Shown here piece after piece: positions 10,601 through 17,442 of a DNA stretch of 46,927 nucleotides. The DNA lies in NCBI GenBank assembly GCA_022826345.1, contig JAJDVB010000089.1:1-46927 (forward strand), in the 5' to 3' direction. The notes under the pieces are model-generated. The model was given only the letters and a program-made list of their open reading frames with translations, was not told where the DNA came from and did not search any database. Positions within the stretch are counted from its first letter, which is position 1, and each line of letters starts with the position of its first letter. The position numbers and the translations under genes were made by a program. The stretch comes from Alphaproteobacteria bacterium (GTDB lineage Bacteria; Pseudomonadota; Alphaproteobacteria; UBA828).

Positions 10601-10690
10601 GGGGATGACGCTGGCGGTGCGAGGGAGCGCAAGCCGGACGCTCCTGCTCGGGAAAAAGGCATCGAGGTCGAGTTGGAGCTGGAACTCTGA
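7664..10690 (+). CDS. traI: MOBF conjugative relaxase-helicase (TraI/TrwC-like)
   Basis: This 1008-residue relaxase nicks oriT and unwinds the transferred strand. The N-terminal relaxase domain has candidate nucleophiles Y17, Y23 and Y24 (VSYFERDGYYTKDD) and the three-histidine metal site H156, H167 and H169 (FRHDTSRNLDPQLHTH). The RecD-type helicase part has Walker A GYAGTGKTT near 485-493, VVDE at 566-569 and the late motif HAFQGRTVDNVI. The start is ATG 7664, overlapping the traD stop; a longer frame begins at 7502, but its extra residues are arginine-rich shadow sequence. A six-base inverted repeat (10685-10690 with 10699-10704) spans the stop and may act as a weak terminator. Confidence 0.95.
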   Translation: MVVSIGTISSAAQGVSYFERDGYYTKDDPRHREVSAWAGKGAEALGLSGPVDADTFRDVLEGTVPDGSGRRLGRPGKDGSLVHRPGRDLTFSAPKSVSLVALLGDDAAVAAAHDKAVKRTLAWLEETTIRTRMKDPETGRLCLAGGQKMVAATFRHDTSRNLDPQLHTHAVVANMVLGEDGGTPRSGKWRTMANESLYRRQKLIGTVYRSELAQELQALGYAIEKTHADGRFEIAGVSRGVIDAFSTRRAEIEAAMNARGLGDPASNPHLAERAALMTRAHKRDVDRNVLRESWREQASSLGFSPERVTGAARERREMGTEAPAQAAGRSGEKEAPGMQDREKELRDDVQRRQDLATAAVSWATAHLSEREAVFTRSDLLASSLSWKPGSLSVERAESAIDALQREGRLHAAPGLLGGEGMTTETALADERETIGLMTKGQNQGHVLMRKRRVRQHLHRGALTEGQKEAVGTILSSKDRVVGVQGYAGTGKTTMLKRARVLAEKNGYRMLGLAPSASAVKTLSVEAGIESETLQRFLARNAGVAEGRLSDQGRRDMRDAFSKTVLVVDEGSLASTVQARDLLRIARTLAVPRVVLVGDEKQLDAVDAGKPFAQLQGAGMQTAVMDEIMRQRDPALKEAVEASLAGDIRGAFEKLGSNVAEVDPDNIAGAVAARWLRLPPEQRENTGVMAPSHELRQAINGHIRERLAREGDIHGPAYRGQRLVSRGYTRAEKALAADYVPGDVVAFHRPYKRIGVEKGDERRVVEVDHRSRTVMLEGRNGGTVAWKPGEIAGRTGGAEVYRIEEIELRAGDRVRWSRNDRDLKLVNSRAAEVVAVNEDRVSFRLEDGRMLDLDGKQSQLRHVDHAWASTVHAFQGRTVDNVIAAMEANHPHLTTQKSLYVEISRARDRAELVTDDVAQLRERLETATGERISALEAIEHSERDAHGKSAETGMEPDRKSDSERQPEAERGLPASRSVGGGDDAGGARERKPDAPAREKGIEVELELEL

Positions 10691-10927
10691 CTTCAGTTTC
10701 AGAGGGCGGGAACGAGCGCCGGATCAGTAGGCGCACGGCATAGGGTGCGTGTTTTCGGTTCGGCCGGCTGCTTCGGACATGGCGTCACCGACAGTGCTCC
10801 ACTAACATTTGAACGGGACCACCCCATAGGTCTCGGGCACTTGCCAACATGGGGAATCCGAAACGCTTCGGCGAAGAAGGCCGACGTTTCTGGCTCGCGC
10901 CCAAGACTGCAGACGTGAGGGTGAACC

Positions 10928-12058
10928 ATGGCAGGCCGGTTGCAGCGAGCGATTGAAGCCGACATCCAGTCCGGCCTCTACGACGGTGCCGCGACGATCG
11001 TTGCCGTCGGCGGCGAGATCGCGTTCAACGAGACGATCGGATACGCCGATCGCCCCAACCAGACGCCGCTCCGCCACGACAGCGTCTTCCCGGTATTCTC
11101 GATTTCCAAGGCGCTGACCGCCGTTTCCCTGCTGCAACGCGTCGAACGCGGGGAGGCCAGACTGGATACGCCGGTCTGCGAGGTGATTCCCGAGTTCGGC
11201 GTGAAAGGGAAGGCGCGCGCCACGCTCGGGCAACTTCTCTGTCACACGGCCGGCGTGGCGCCCGGCTTTCCGGCCGTCCTCGCAGACAGGCAGGGCGATC
11301 TCGAGGCGGTCGTTGCCGCCGTCTGCGACACGCCCGCGGTTTCGGTGCCGGGGGAGGAGGCGAGCTATTCGCAGATCATGGCGCACGCAGTGGCGGCGGA
11401 GTGTGTCCGGAGACTGGACGGCAACGGGCTTCGCTTCCGCGATATCGTGACGCGCGACATTTGCGCTCCGCTCGGCATGACGGACACGTTCCTCGGCATG
11501 CGTGCGGATCTCGCTTCCCGCGGCATCGTCCCCCGTTGCACCGATCGCAGCCCCGGGCTGTTCGATCCGGACGCCCTCGTCGCGGCGGCGCAGGACATCA
11601 TGAACCCTGCGCTCGACCACGAAATGCCTGCTGCCGGCTTCGTCTCGACGCTGGACGACATCCATGCATTCGCGGATGCGCTCCGGTGCGGAGGGCGGCG
11701 AGGCGAAGGGCGCGTGCTCTCGCCGGCCATGGTCTCGTTCGCGACCAGGGTCCATACCGGGACGATGGTCAATACCCAGTGGCATTTCGCGCGCGAAATG
11801 AAGGGTTGGCCCGCATTCCCTGCCAATCTCGGGCTCGGCTTCTTCATCCGCGGCGAGGGCATGATCCCCACGTACTTCGGACATCTGTCGAGCCCGGAAA
11901 CGTTCGGCGCCTTCGGGGCGGGTTCCACCAACATGTGGGTCGATCCGACGCGGGACATGACCATGGTCTGCCTCACGACCGGCATTCTGGAAGAGACGAA
12001 CAGCGCCGCTCGCTTTCAGCGACTCTCCGACATCGCGATCGCCGAATACTATGGCTGA
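10928..12058 (+). CDS. Beta-lactamase-family serine hydrolase
   Basis: This 376-residue protein belongs to the class C beta-lactamase/esterase fold. S58-I-S-K61 (VFPVFSISK) is the catalytic SxxK. Y147-S-Q149 lies where the YxN motif is expected, and LGQLLCHTAGVAPG matches the conserved segment between them. No signal peptide is visible, so a cytoplasmic esterase or peptidase is more likely than a beta-lactamase conferring resistance. GTGAGGG, ten bases upstream, is the likely ribosome-binding site. The gene stands alone between relaxase and oriT region and is probably cargo; its substrate cannot be told. Confidence 0.85.
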   Translation: MAGRLQRAIEADIQSGLYDGAATIVAVGGEIAFNETIGYADRPNQTPLRHDSVFPVFSISKALTAVSLLQRVERGEARLDTPVCEVIPEFGVKGKARATLGQLLCHTAGVAPGFPAVLADRQGDLEAVVAAVCDTPAVSVPGEEASYSQIMAHAVAAECVRRLDGNGLRFRDIVTRDICAPLGMTDTFLGMRADLASRGIVPRCTDRSPGLFDPDALVAAAQDIMNPALDHEMPAAGFVSTLDDIHAFADALRCGGRRGEGRVLSPAMVSFATRVHTGTMVNTQWHFAREMKGWPAFPANLGLGFFIRGEGMIPTYFGHLSSPETFGAFGAGSTNMWVDPTRDMTMVCLTTGILEETNSAARFQRLSDIAIAEYYG

Positions 12059-12097
12059 CGCGCGCGGACCCATGTGAGACCGGTGCGGTCGCCGCAG

Positions 12098-12952
12098 GTG
12101 TCGCAGCCAATCATTTGCTTTGCGGAGATCATCGAGCGGCGCGGCGTTCCGTTGCGCACCGCGCGTTTGCTGCGACACGATGGCCGGGGTGCCGCCGAGT
12201 GGCGAAGAGGCAAGGAACCGTTCGGCCACTTCGCAAGCTATCAGACGGGACGGACGAGTCCCTACAACAAGTGCTGCCACGCGTTTCACTTCATCCCCGA
12301 TCAACCGCTCGACGACGGAAGCGCTACAGCGTTGTTCGTCGGCGCCACCGAAGTTGGCCAGGGATGGACGTACGACGAGAGTCGACTACCAAGCATGTCG
12401 ACCGAAGATGCGCTGCAATCGTCGTCTTACGAAGCGCCTGCCGGTGCCCGTTCGTACGACCTGTGGTGGATGAGCGCGTTCGAAGATCTGGTCGAGCGCG
12501 TTGTCGTCGCCTGGGGACCGAGCACCCGGTCGTGGTCGCAGTGGGCGCGCAGGCAAGGCAAGGCAGTGATCGAGCTTCGCCGACACGCGCAGGAACCGCC
12601 GTTTCCCGGCTTCCAGGAATTCGTAACGACGCTCGAAGACATTCCGTTTGTTTGGCGGTCATGGCGTCAGGTGCTGTCGTCGGTAGGCGGAGTCTATCTG
12701 CTCGTGCATCCGGACGGCGACCAGTACGTCGGTTCGGCCTACGGCGAAGGCGGATTCCTTGCGCGCTGGAACGACTACGTCGCGAACGGCCATGGCGGAA
12801 ACCGGCTGCTGGAGAGACGCGGGCGGGCCAACTACACGGTGTCCGTCCTTGAAGTGGCGTCGTCCGCGACGTCGCCGGCCGAGATAGTGGGGCGGGAGAG
12901 CGTGTGGAAGAACAGGCTCGGCTCACGCGCGCACGGGTTGAACGCCAACTAG
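12098..12952 (+). CDS. GIY-YIG nuclease-family protein
   Basis: This protein has about 284 residues. The C-terminal part carries a GIY-YIG core: GGVYLLVHPDGDQYVGSAYGEG supplies the GVY and YVG halves, followed by LARWNDYVANGHGGN and a final segment with E-x-x-W-K-N-R-L-G. The N-terminal two thirds (LRTARLLRHDGRG and onward) match the usual extension of stand-alone proteins of this family, where the nuclease domain is at the end. GTG 12098 is preferred because homologous N-termini begin close to this point; GTG 12074 in the same frame would add eight residues. No strong Shine-Dalgarno sequence precedes either. A DNA nuclease role is expected from the fold, but the target is unknown. Confidence 0.75.
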   Translation: MSQPIICFAEIIERRGVPLRTARLLRHDGRGAAEWRRGKEPFGHFASYQTGRTSPYNKCCHAFHFIPDQPLDDGSATALFVGATEVGQGWTYDESRLPSMSTEDALQSSSYEAPAGARSYDLWWMSAFEDLVERVVVAWGPSTRSWSQWARRQGKAVIELRRHAQEPPFPGFQEFVTTLEDIPFVWRSWRQVLSSVGGVYLLVHPDGDQYVGSAYGEGGFLARWNDYVANGHGGNRLLERRGRANYTVSVLEVASSATSPAEIVGRESVWKNRLGSRAHGLNAN

Positions 12953-13020
12953 CGAGCGGGAACCGATGGGCCCGCGAGGCGATGCCGGTTACGAAAACCG
13001 AAGAGGGTGTCGACGAGACG

Positions 13021-13404
13021 TCACCTCACGGTGTCGTCGAGGATGAAGGCCTGCGCCTCTCGCCCCGCGTTGATCGTGCGATCGAGCTGGTCGCGTCGCC
13101 CTTCGTCAATCATCTCGTCACGCTTGAGCGTGGAAAGGATGTACGTGCTGAGGTAAATCCGCTTGATCAGCTCGACAATACCGGACGGCAAGGCGCCGGA
13201 TACGGCGGCGTTGCGGCCGGCGGCAACAGCCAAGGCGGCGTTGCGCGTGAACGTTGCCGGTGACGTGTCGGTCTCTTCCGCGGCCCTTTCGACCTGTTCC
13301 CACTCGGCGTCCGAGAACCTGATCGATCGCGGTGTGCGCTGGTCGGACGGCTTGGCGGCAGCACCGGCTTCAGCGCTCAATTCGATTGGGTCGTTGTCGG
13401 CCAT
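13021..13404 (-). CDS. Ribbon-helix-helix-type relaxosome accessory protein
   Basis: This 127-residue protein contains a short strand followed by two helices (residues 25-60, PRSIRFSDAEWEQVERAAEE then DTSPATFTRNAALAVAAGR). This is the layout of ribbon-helix-helix DNA-binding proteins such as MobC or TraY that assist relaxases at oriT. The second half is helical and could mediate oligomerisation. The start is placed at 13404 because TTGAGGA lies 6-12 bases upstream; the frame extends to 13491, but those residues have no support. It lies between the relaxase region and the nic-like hairpin and is transcribed away from it, with three GTGTTACG repeats in its upstream region. A role in nicking and in controlling its own gene is inferred. 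Confidence 0.75.
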   Translation of the reverse strand: MADNDPIELSAEAGAAAKPSDQRTPRSIRFSDAEWEQVERAAEETDTSPATFTRNAALAVAAGRNAAVSGALPSGIVELIKRIYLSTYILSTLKRDEMIDEGRRDQLDRTINAGREAQAFILDDTVR

Positions 13405-13499
13405 GGGAATGTCCTCAAGTTCAGTGGGTTTCTGCAAAACCGTGTGGTTGATCCGGAGATGCGCTGAACGCGCAAGTGGCAGGGGATGCATGAGCTCGC

Positions 13500-13560
13500 G
13501 TGTTACGCGGAGAATACGTGGTGGACATTGACGGCTCCGGGCGTGTTACGTTGTGTTACG
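13500..13560 (+). repeat. Three GTGTTACG direct repeats beside oriT
   Basis: GTGTTACG occurs exactly at 13500-13507, 13543-13550 and 13553-13560. The last two are spaced 10 bases apart, one helical turn, as expected for binding sites read from the same face of DNA. They lie between the start of the ribbon-helix-helix gene and the nic-like hairpin, which suggests binding sites for that protein. An AT-richer stretch follows at 13566-13615. Confidence 0.6.
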
Positions 13561-13660
13561 CAGGTGATTTAAACCGCGCATATTCAAGAGGTTGACCGCG
13601 TATTACAATGAGATTCGCTCGCTCCAACACACCCGTGTCAGAGCCGATCGTAGCGCTCTC

Positions 13661-13740
13661 GTCCCCCGCGTAGTGGGGAGGGCTTGTGTCTGCATAATTG
13701 TCCAATTGCACCCCAGGTGCGTGGGGTGTGAGAGCCAAAG
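13661..13740 (+). other. oriT: Predicted origin of transfer (oriT) with F-like nic motif
   Basis: The plus strand carries TGCGTGGGGTGTG at 13718-13730, identical to the core of the F-plasmid nic region recognised by TraI (GCGTGGGGTGTGG is F). It is the right arm of a perfect hairpin, CACCCCA (13709-13715) with TGGGGTG (13722-13728), loop GGTGCG. Two further inverted repeats lie to the left: TCCCC/GGGGA at 13661-13678 and an imperfect one in GCATAATTGTCCAATTGC (13692-13709). Together with the MOBF relaxase and the adjacent ribbon-helix-helix gene this is a strong oriT candidate. If nicking follows F, the plus strand is transferred with the region to the right entering first. The exact phosphodiester is not assigned. 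Confidence 0.75.
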
Positions 13741-13854
13741 CGGCTCCGCCGTAGAGCGGGGCCTATGACAGCCATGAAGACGGTCAAGGCCCCAGCCTGA
13801 GAGAGGGATGCGAGGGGGAGGCGTCGCGGCACTGCGTCATGCAGGACGCGGTGA

Positions 13855-14150
13855 CGATGCAGGAGTGAGCCGCGAAGCGCGCGGCTGCGCGACGGAAAGC
13901 GCGAGGCAACGCGTCAGTTGCGAGCGCGAAGCGGGACGCAGCTCGTTCACTTCGCCGGTGCGAAGTGACGGGCGGCGTGTCGCGTCGAGCGGAGCGAGCG
14001 GCGGGCAATGGCGCGCAAGCGCCGAGCCGGGCGCGAAGCGGACGCGCAATGGGTGTGACGAACGGTGCGGCGATGGGAGCGCGAAGCGTCGGCGGTGCGA
14101 AGCACCGCGACGCAAAGCGCGACGGGTGGCACGGCGAAAAAGAGAGAGCC
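13855..14150. repeat. Array of short GC-rich hairpins with small loops
   Basis: No gene is supported here. The stretch is full of GCGAAGCG-like words and has at least four perfect stem-loops: 13869-13885 (6-bp stem), 13947-13968 (8-bp stem, TCACTTCG/CGAAGTGA), 14010-14023 (GGCGC stem closed by a GCAA tetraloop) and 14092-14108 (7-bp stem closed by GAA). The region lies between the nic-like motif and the first leading-region gene. It could fold when single-stranded during transfer. Confidence 0.5.
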
Positions 14151-14201
14151 GATCGCCGCCAAGGCAGCGACCGGCTCGCGGTGGAAGAGGCAGCGCCGCC
14201 G

Positions 14202-15119
14202 TCACGTGGTGACGATCATGACCGGGATGCCGAGCTGCTTCGCCTTGTCGATCAGGTTGCCGGTGATGCCTGAGCCGGGAAAGGCGATGACGCCGACCGG
14301 CAGCAGGTTCAGCAGCTCCTCGTTACGCCGGAAGGGCGCGGCCTTGCCGTGCGCGCTCCAGTCCGGGCGGCACACAACCTGGTCGACGCCGCGCGCGTCA
14401 GCCCAGCTTGCCGCGATCTTCTCGTAGCCGGGGCCGCCGCCGTGCAGCAGCACCATGTCGCCGTACTTCGCGCGCGCCCGGTCCAGCGTGCTCCAGACCT
14501 CGTCCACGTCGGTGACGGACTTGCCGCCGGTGATGGCGACGAGCGTCCCGTCCGGCAGGTGCGCGCGGGTCTCGCGGTCCTGCCGTGCGCGGCGGAAGTC
14601 GCGGCCGTCGATCGCGGCCGAGGTGAGCTGGCCGGTCTGGCTCGCGTGCGATCCGTGGCGCGGGCGCCAGACATCGCCGGTATGGACGCGGTAGGCGTCG
14701 GCGGCGGTGTCGCGCAGCTTCTCGAACGCGTCCCTGCGGTCGCCGAGGTTCTGCGCGCGGTCGGTGAGCGTCTCCAGCTCGTGCGCCTTCACCTCGGTGC
14801 CGTCCTGGGCGCGCTCGAGGTCGCGCATCTCCGGCACGATGCGGTCGACGGTGCGGTCGAGGCGGGTGACCTGCGCGTGCAGGCAGTTGACGAAGCCCCA
14901 CAGCAGCGCCTCGCGCTCGTCGGCCATCTGCGTGCCGTCGACGGTGATGCCGTGGACGATGACGCGGATGGCCTCGCCGAGGGCGTCGATGGCGTCGTCC
15001 TCGTCCCAGATCACGCGGCTGTCGAGCTCGCCGCGCTCAGGTGATGCGCCGAACAGCGCCATGCTCTCGCAGACGGCTGCGGTGGGTGAAGCGGATGCGG
15101 TGTGGACGATATCGTGCAT
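14202..15119 (-). CDS. DUF2493 (SLOG-superfamily) protein with long N-terminal domain
   Basis: This 305-residue protein has a DUF2493 domain at about residues 195-305: VAITGGKSVTDVDEVW, then MVLLHGGGPGYEKIAASWA, and GVIAFPGSGITGNLIDKAKQ near the end. This is a Rossmann-like SLOG fold that binds nucleotides or nucleotide-derived ligands. The first 190 residues are acidic and helical and specific to plasmid-borne versions. The family is frequent on alphaproteobacterial plasmids beside primase-like genes, as here. It is the first gene to the right of oriT and so would be an early-entry gene. The biochemical role is unknown. Confidence 0.85.
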   Translation of the reverse strand: MHDIVHTASASPTAAVCESMALFGASPERGELDSRVIWDEDDAIDALGEAIRVIVHGITVDGTQMADEREALLWGFVNCLHAQVTRLDRTVDRIVPEMRDLERAQDGTEVKAHELETLTDRAQNLGDRRDAFEKLRDTAADAYRVHTGDVWRPRHGSHASQTGQLTSAAIDGRDFRRARQDRETRAHLPDGTLVAITGGKSVTDVDEVWSTLDRARAKYGDMVLLHGGGPGYEKIAASWADARGVDQVVCRPDWSAHGKAAPFRRNEELLNLLPVGVIAFPGSGITGNLIDKAKQLGIPVMIVTT

Positions 15120-15896
15120 GACGATCTCCTTCTCGAGTCATCCTCCGAGGCGGAATGCCCCGTCGTGATGTCGTGTTGGGTCACACGCGCACAGCGTCAG
15201 CACCTTCTCCGTAGGGGCTCTTGGGCGGGAGTCGGTGCGGAAAGTCGCCGATTTCGGTGCGGAAGTTGGCGCTCTCTCAGGCTGGGAGGAGCAGCGCGAT
15301 GCGAGGCGCCGCGCGCGCGTGGTTCCGCGCGCGCAGTGCCTCGGGTTCCTGAGCCGCGTTACGAGTAGGCATCGAGGCGGCCAGCCGTTGCGTGACTGGC
15401 GCTCCGCGCCAGGCGCGCGACGGTTGAGTCGCCGGGGGCACGGAGCGCTGCGCCGACGCGCCGGCCCCGCGCTTCAGGGGCCGGTGCGCGACGGACGAGG
15501 CGTTGGAGAGTTCGCGCAAGCCAACTTCTCGGTCGGCGACTTTCACGGCCCGCCCTAGAGAGGCCGCGCGCGCGAACGCCCTTGGGCGCGCGCGGCCGTC
15601 CCCTTGGAGAAGGCCGGAGCGCAGCGAAGGACCATCGGTTGCTGGTGCGAGCACGTGTGGCACAATGCGACAACACGACGGGGTGAGCATCCATGGGTGC
15701 CACCCCTTTTTCTTTGGCAAGCGGAGCGCGCAGCGAGCGCCAGCGAGCGAAGGCGACAGGGATAGAAGCGGAAATTCCCGGGAGCGCCAGCGAGCGGGAA
15801 TTGCAGCGGATAGCCCGGCCCGAAGGGGTCGCCCAACTCTTCCTGCAAAGGACGCCCCACAGCTCCGACCGGGGAAGCAACTCGCACCCTGCATGG
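15120..15896. other. Gene-free structured region upstream of the DUF2493 gene
   Basis: No convincing gene lies in these 777 bases; the open frames are arginine-, alanine- and proline-rich shadows. The stretch holds AGCGAGCG repeats near 15731-15748, the inverted repeat AATTCCCG (15773-15780) with CGGGAATT (15795-15802), and a plus-strand terminator-like hairpin described separately. It is the likely promoter region of the minus-strand DUF2493 gene. Confidence 0.5.
15680..15715 (+). terminator. Rho-independent terminator-like hairpin, plus strand
   Basis: GGGGTG (15680-15685) pairs with CACCCC (15701-15706). The inner bases GCATCC and GGGTGC also pair apart from one wobble, with a single bulged A. 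The stem is followed by TTTTTCTTT at 15707-15715. No plus-strand gene ends here, so it may terminate a non-coding transcript or insulate the leading region. Confidence 0.55.
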
Positions 15897-16136
15897 TCAC
15901 GACCACAGCGGATGTGTGTCCACCAGGCGTTGCGCTTCGGCGCGAATGCGGTCGCGCTGGTGCACCTTGACGGGGCCGCGATGGTCCTCTGAAAGATGGA
16001 TCACGTAGTAGTGCCGGCCCCGGTTCAGGATATCCTCCTGGCGGTAGACCTCGCCGACGATGGTGCCGTCCTGGTAGATGCGGGACTCCTCCGGCGTGAT
16101 GCGCCGGAAGGTCAGGTCGGTGCGAAAGCGTCCCAT
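15897..16136 (-). CDS. Small conserved-looking hypothetical protein
   Basis: This 79-residue protein begins MGRFRTDLTFRRITPEESRI and contains several likely beta strands (YQDGTIVGEVYRQEDI, RHYYVIHLSEDH). The start at 16136 is supported by AAGGGAG, 9-15 bases upstream; the frame could extend to 16178. The balanced composition, unlike shadow frames, argues that it is real. I do not recognise the family. It lies 54 bases downstream of the primase-like gene on the same strand and probably shares its transcript. Confidence 0.65.
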   Translation of the reverse strand: MGRFRTDLTFRRITPEESRIYQDGTIVGEVYRQEDILNRGRHYYVIHLSEDHRGPVKVHQRDRIRAEAQRLVDTHPLWS

Positions 16137-16190
16137 CTGCGTGCTCCCTTCGCGCGTTGCGGGGGGCTCTCTCTCCATCCCGCGCCTGGC

Positions 16191-17234
16191 TCACACCGAC
16201 TCATGCTGTCCTCCCTCTCCCGCGAAGCGGAGGAGCGGCGCGAGGCGAGCTGCGAGTGCGGCGGAGCCGAGCGCGATCAAGTCGTCGTTGAAGTCGCCGC
16301 CCTGGGACACGATGACCTGGGCGGAAACGCCCGCGCCTGCGCAGCGCCGGACGAGGCGCTCGGCAGCCCGCTCCCCTTCAGCGTCGTTGTCGCGCGCGAT
16401 GACGAGGCGCCTGACGCCGGCAGGCGGCGCGAACGCGCCGAGGCTGCCGGCAGACAGCGCCGCGGCGGCGACGGTGTCCGGCAGCGCGGTGACAATCGAC
16501 AGCACCGTCTCGATGCCCTCGCCGACCACCAATGTGTCGGCGGGTTCGCCGAAGCGCACGGCGAAGCCGTGCACGCGGCCGAGCGCCTTGCGTGGCGACG
16601 CGACGCCCGCCTTGGCGGGCGAGCGGGGATCGAGCCAGGTGCGCTGGACGCCGCAGATGGAACCGTGACCGGGGTGTTCCCCCGGACCAGGGTGTTCCCC
16701 TGCGTCGCCGGTGACGGCGGCGACGAGCGCCGGGAGGCGGCGCACGGACGCGCCTTCGCGATAGCGAAGCGCGGGATGAAAGCGCAGCGCCGCGAACACG
16801 CTCGCGAGCAAGCGGCATCGCGCGAGACCCCTGGCGTGCAGGTAGGCTTCGGCGTGCGTGCCGTCGATGGCGCGGCAGCGCTGCCACAGGCGGCGCGCCG
16901 CTGCGCTGCTGTCGTAGGATTCACCTTCGCCTGCTGCCGGCACAGCCGGCAGGGCGAGGAACGCTCGCGCCTCGTCGAGCGCCGCGCGCAGCGTCGGCGC
17001 GCTGGTGCGGTGACGGATGATGTCGAGCAGGTCGCCGTGCTCCCCCGTTGCTGCGTCGGTGAACTTCCCTGGCGTTCCCGGGGCGGCGAGCCGGACGAAC
17101 AGGGAGCGCCCGCGGGCGCCATCGAGGTCGCCCGCGACCCAGTAGCGGCCCTGGCGGCGGCCGTGGGGCAGATAGCGCCGGCAGACCTCCTCGGCGCGGG
17201 CGCCGAGGGCGGCGGCGATAGCGGTGGCGTTCAT
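16191..17234 (-). CDS. Toprim-domain primase-like protein
   Basis: This 347-residue protein resembles plasmid and phage primase-helicase N-terminal proteins. An N-terminal part (residues 1-100, with GRYWVAGDLDGARGRSLFVRL and GDLLDIIRHRT) precedes the toprim domain, whose VVGEGIETVLS (E239) and IARDNDAEG (D282, D284) give the acidic metal-binding residues. It may prime the complementary strand of incoming DNA, which fits its position near oriT. An imperfect 18-bp tandem duplication (16667-16702) adds the GEHPGPGEHPG segment just before ICGVQRTWLDP. ATG 17234 is chosen; no strong ribosome-binding site is visible. Confidence 0.85.
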   Translation of the reverse strand: MNATAIAAALGARAEEVCRRYLPHGRRQGRYWVAGDLDGARGRSLFVRLAAPGTPGKFTDAATGEHGDLLDIIRHRTSAPTLRAALDEARAFLALPAVPAAGEGESYDSSAAARRLWQRCRAIDGTHAEAYLHARGLARCRLLASVFAALRFHPALRYREGASVRRLPALVAAVTGDAGEHPGPGEHPGHGSICGVQRTWLDPRSPAKAGVASPRKALGRVHGFAVRFGEPADTLVVGEGIETVLSIVTALPDTVAAAALSAGSLGAFAPPAGVRRLVIARDNDAEGERAAERLVRRCAGAGVSAQVIVSQGGDFNDDLIALGSAALAARLAPLLRFAGEGGQHESV

Positions 17235-17370
17235 GACGCGCGTCCGGCGCGCATGACGGCACCGGCAAAGCCGGGACGGCGGGTGGAGATCGGAACCATG
17301 GGAAACCTCTCTCGGGGATCGCGGTGGACGCCCCGGTTCCGGCCCCTCTCCGGCTCTCGGCGGCGCCGGG

Positions 17371-17425
17371 ACGGCGGGCGACGCGCGAAGCGCGAGCCTT
17401 GCCGTCCGGGCGTTGCCGACTCGGG
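17371..17425. repeat. Intergenic repeat, copy A
   Basis: This 55-base sequence contains the hairpin-forming word GCGCGAAGCGC and CCGTCCGGGCG. It aligns over its length with copy B at 18001-18056, with about four bases in five identical. It lies between the macro-domain gene and the primase-like gene, in the leader of the latter, so it may affect mRNA structure or stability. Confidence 0.5.
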
Positions 17426-17442
17426 ACGGGCGGCAACGCCGG

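Noticed and set aside
15277..16194. Minus-strand frames across 15.28-16.19 kb
   Set aside because: Low-complexity Arg/Ala/Pro/Ser products without initiation signals; the region is repeat-rich and gene-free. The true small gene here is 15897-16136.
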